This document shows, one piece after another, positions 39,161-39,350 of a stretch of 39,350 nucleotides of DNA. Source of the DNA: Vibrio atypicus. Its GTDB lineage: Bacteria; Pseudomonadota; Gammaproteobacteria; Enterobacterales; Vibrionaceae. The stretch lies in assembly GCF_009811315.1 (NCBI RefSeq), contig NZ_BLID01000006.1:282087-321436 (forward strand). Reading direction: 5' to 3'. Under the pieces are notes generated by a model that did no database searches, was not told the DNA's origin, and saw only the letters and a list, made by a program, of their open reading frames with translations. Position 1 is the stretch's first letter, and the number at the start of each line of letters is the position of its first letter. The position numbers and the translations under genes were made by a program.

Positions 39161-39350
39161 GGGATTCTCCTAACAAAATTGCGAAGCAACTCTCAAATCG
39201 AGTTAACTTTAGTATGTTGAAGGAATCAGAAAGATCAAAAATAATTTAAATATTCAAATTTTGCTTTAATAAATAACTGAATCTTAATGCGTGATGATAA
39301 TTAATAACTCAATGATATTTATAGTGTTGAGGTGATATTCTATTGATATC
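39161..39350. other. AT-rich region to the window edge
   Basis: No gene or RNA is recognisable. The region is very AT-rich and contains several possible -10 boxes; it probably carries the promoter of the 61-residue exported protein gene. Confidence 0.4.

Overview
The window is a stretch of housekeeping chromosome from a gammaproteobacterium, almost certainly a Vibrio. The protein sequences are close to those of Escherichia coli, GC content is moderate, and the gene order glyA ... lipA-lipB-ybeD-dacA-rlpA-rodA-mrdA-rlmH-rsfS-holA-lptE-leuS ... lnt-corC-ybeY-ybeZ-miaB / ubiF / crr-ptsI-ptsH-cysK-cysZ / zipA-ligA-porin matches the order I remember from Vibrio cholerae chromosome I. I cannot fix the species. 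Nearly all genes are full length and I saw no frameshift, phage, insertion sequence or CRISPR array.

Layout. 1-270: a minus-strand tandem tRNA-Tyr array (one whole gene, one cut by the window edge) with a stable-RNA promoter. 436-4643: a two-gene RND efflux operon, followed by a convergent YitT-family membrane protein. 5322-6936: glyA with a near-consensus PurR operator. 7251-7577: a small lipoprotein of unknown function. 7725-17554: lipoate genes and a large minus-strand cell-wall/ribosome/replication cluster (dacA, rlpA, rodA, mrdA, rlmH, rsfS, holA, lptE). 17682-20258: leuS. 20449-20919: a zinc-ribbon protein facing away from leuS. 21070-26692: lnt, corC, ybeY, ybeZ and miaB. 26972-28150: ubiF on the plus strand. 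28218-33173: crr, ptsI, ptsH, cysK and cysZ on the minus strand. 33382-38060: zipA, ligA and a long-leader porin on the plus strand. 38206-39160: a DUF2057 protein and a 61-residue exported peptide on the minus strand.

How the genes work together. RodA and MrdA (PBP2) form the elongasome synthase; DacA trims cross-link precursors and RlpA is a septal/peptidoglycan-binding lipoprotein. LptE and Lnt serve outer-membrane assembly. RlmH, RsfS, YbeY and YbeZ act on ribosomes or RNA, and MiaB and LeuS on tRNA. HPr, enzyme I and EIIA-Glc form the sugar phosphorelay, with a near-consensus CRP site upstream of ptsH. CysZ and CysK import sulfate and make cysteine. ZipA anchors FtsZ and LigA seals DNA.

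I did not find an undescribed multi-gene system. The items most worth a second look are small: a lipoprotein built from two C-X18-C units with a dyad in its leader, base-paired hairpins without U-tracts in both pts intergenic gaps, two mutually exclusive hairpins before corC, a porin with a C-X5-C pair and palindromes in its leader, a degenerate intergenic repeat family, the absence of nadD between holA and rsfS, and the direct passage from the efflux operon to glyA where V. cholerae, as I remember it, carries the vps exopolysaccharide genes.
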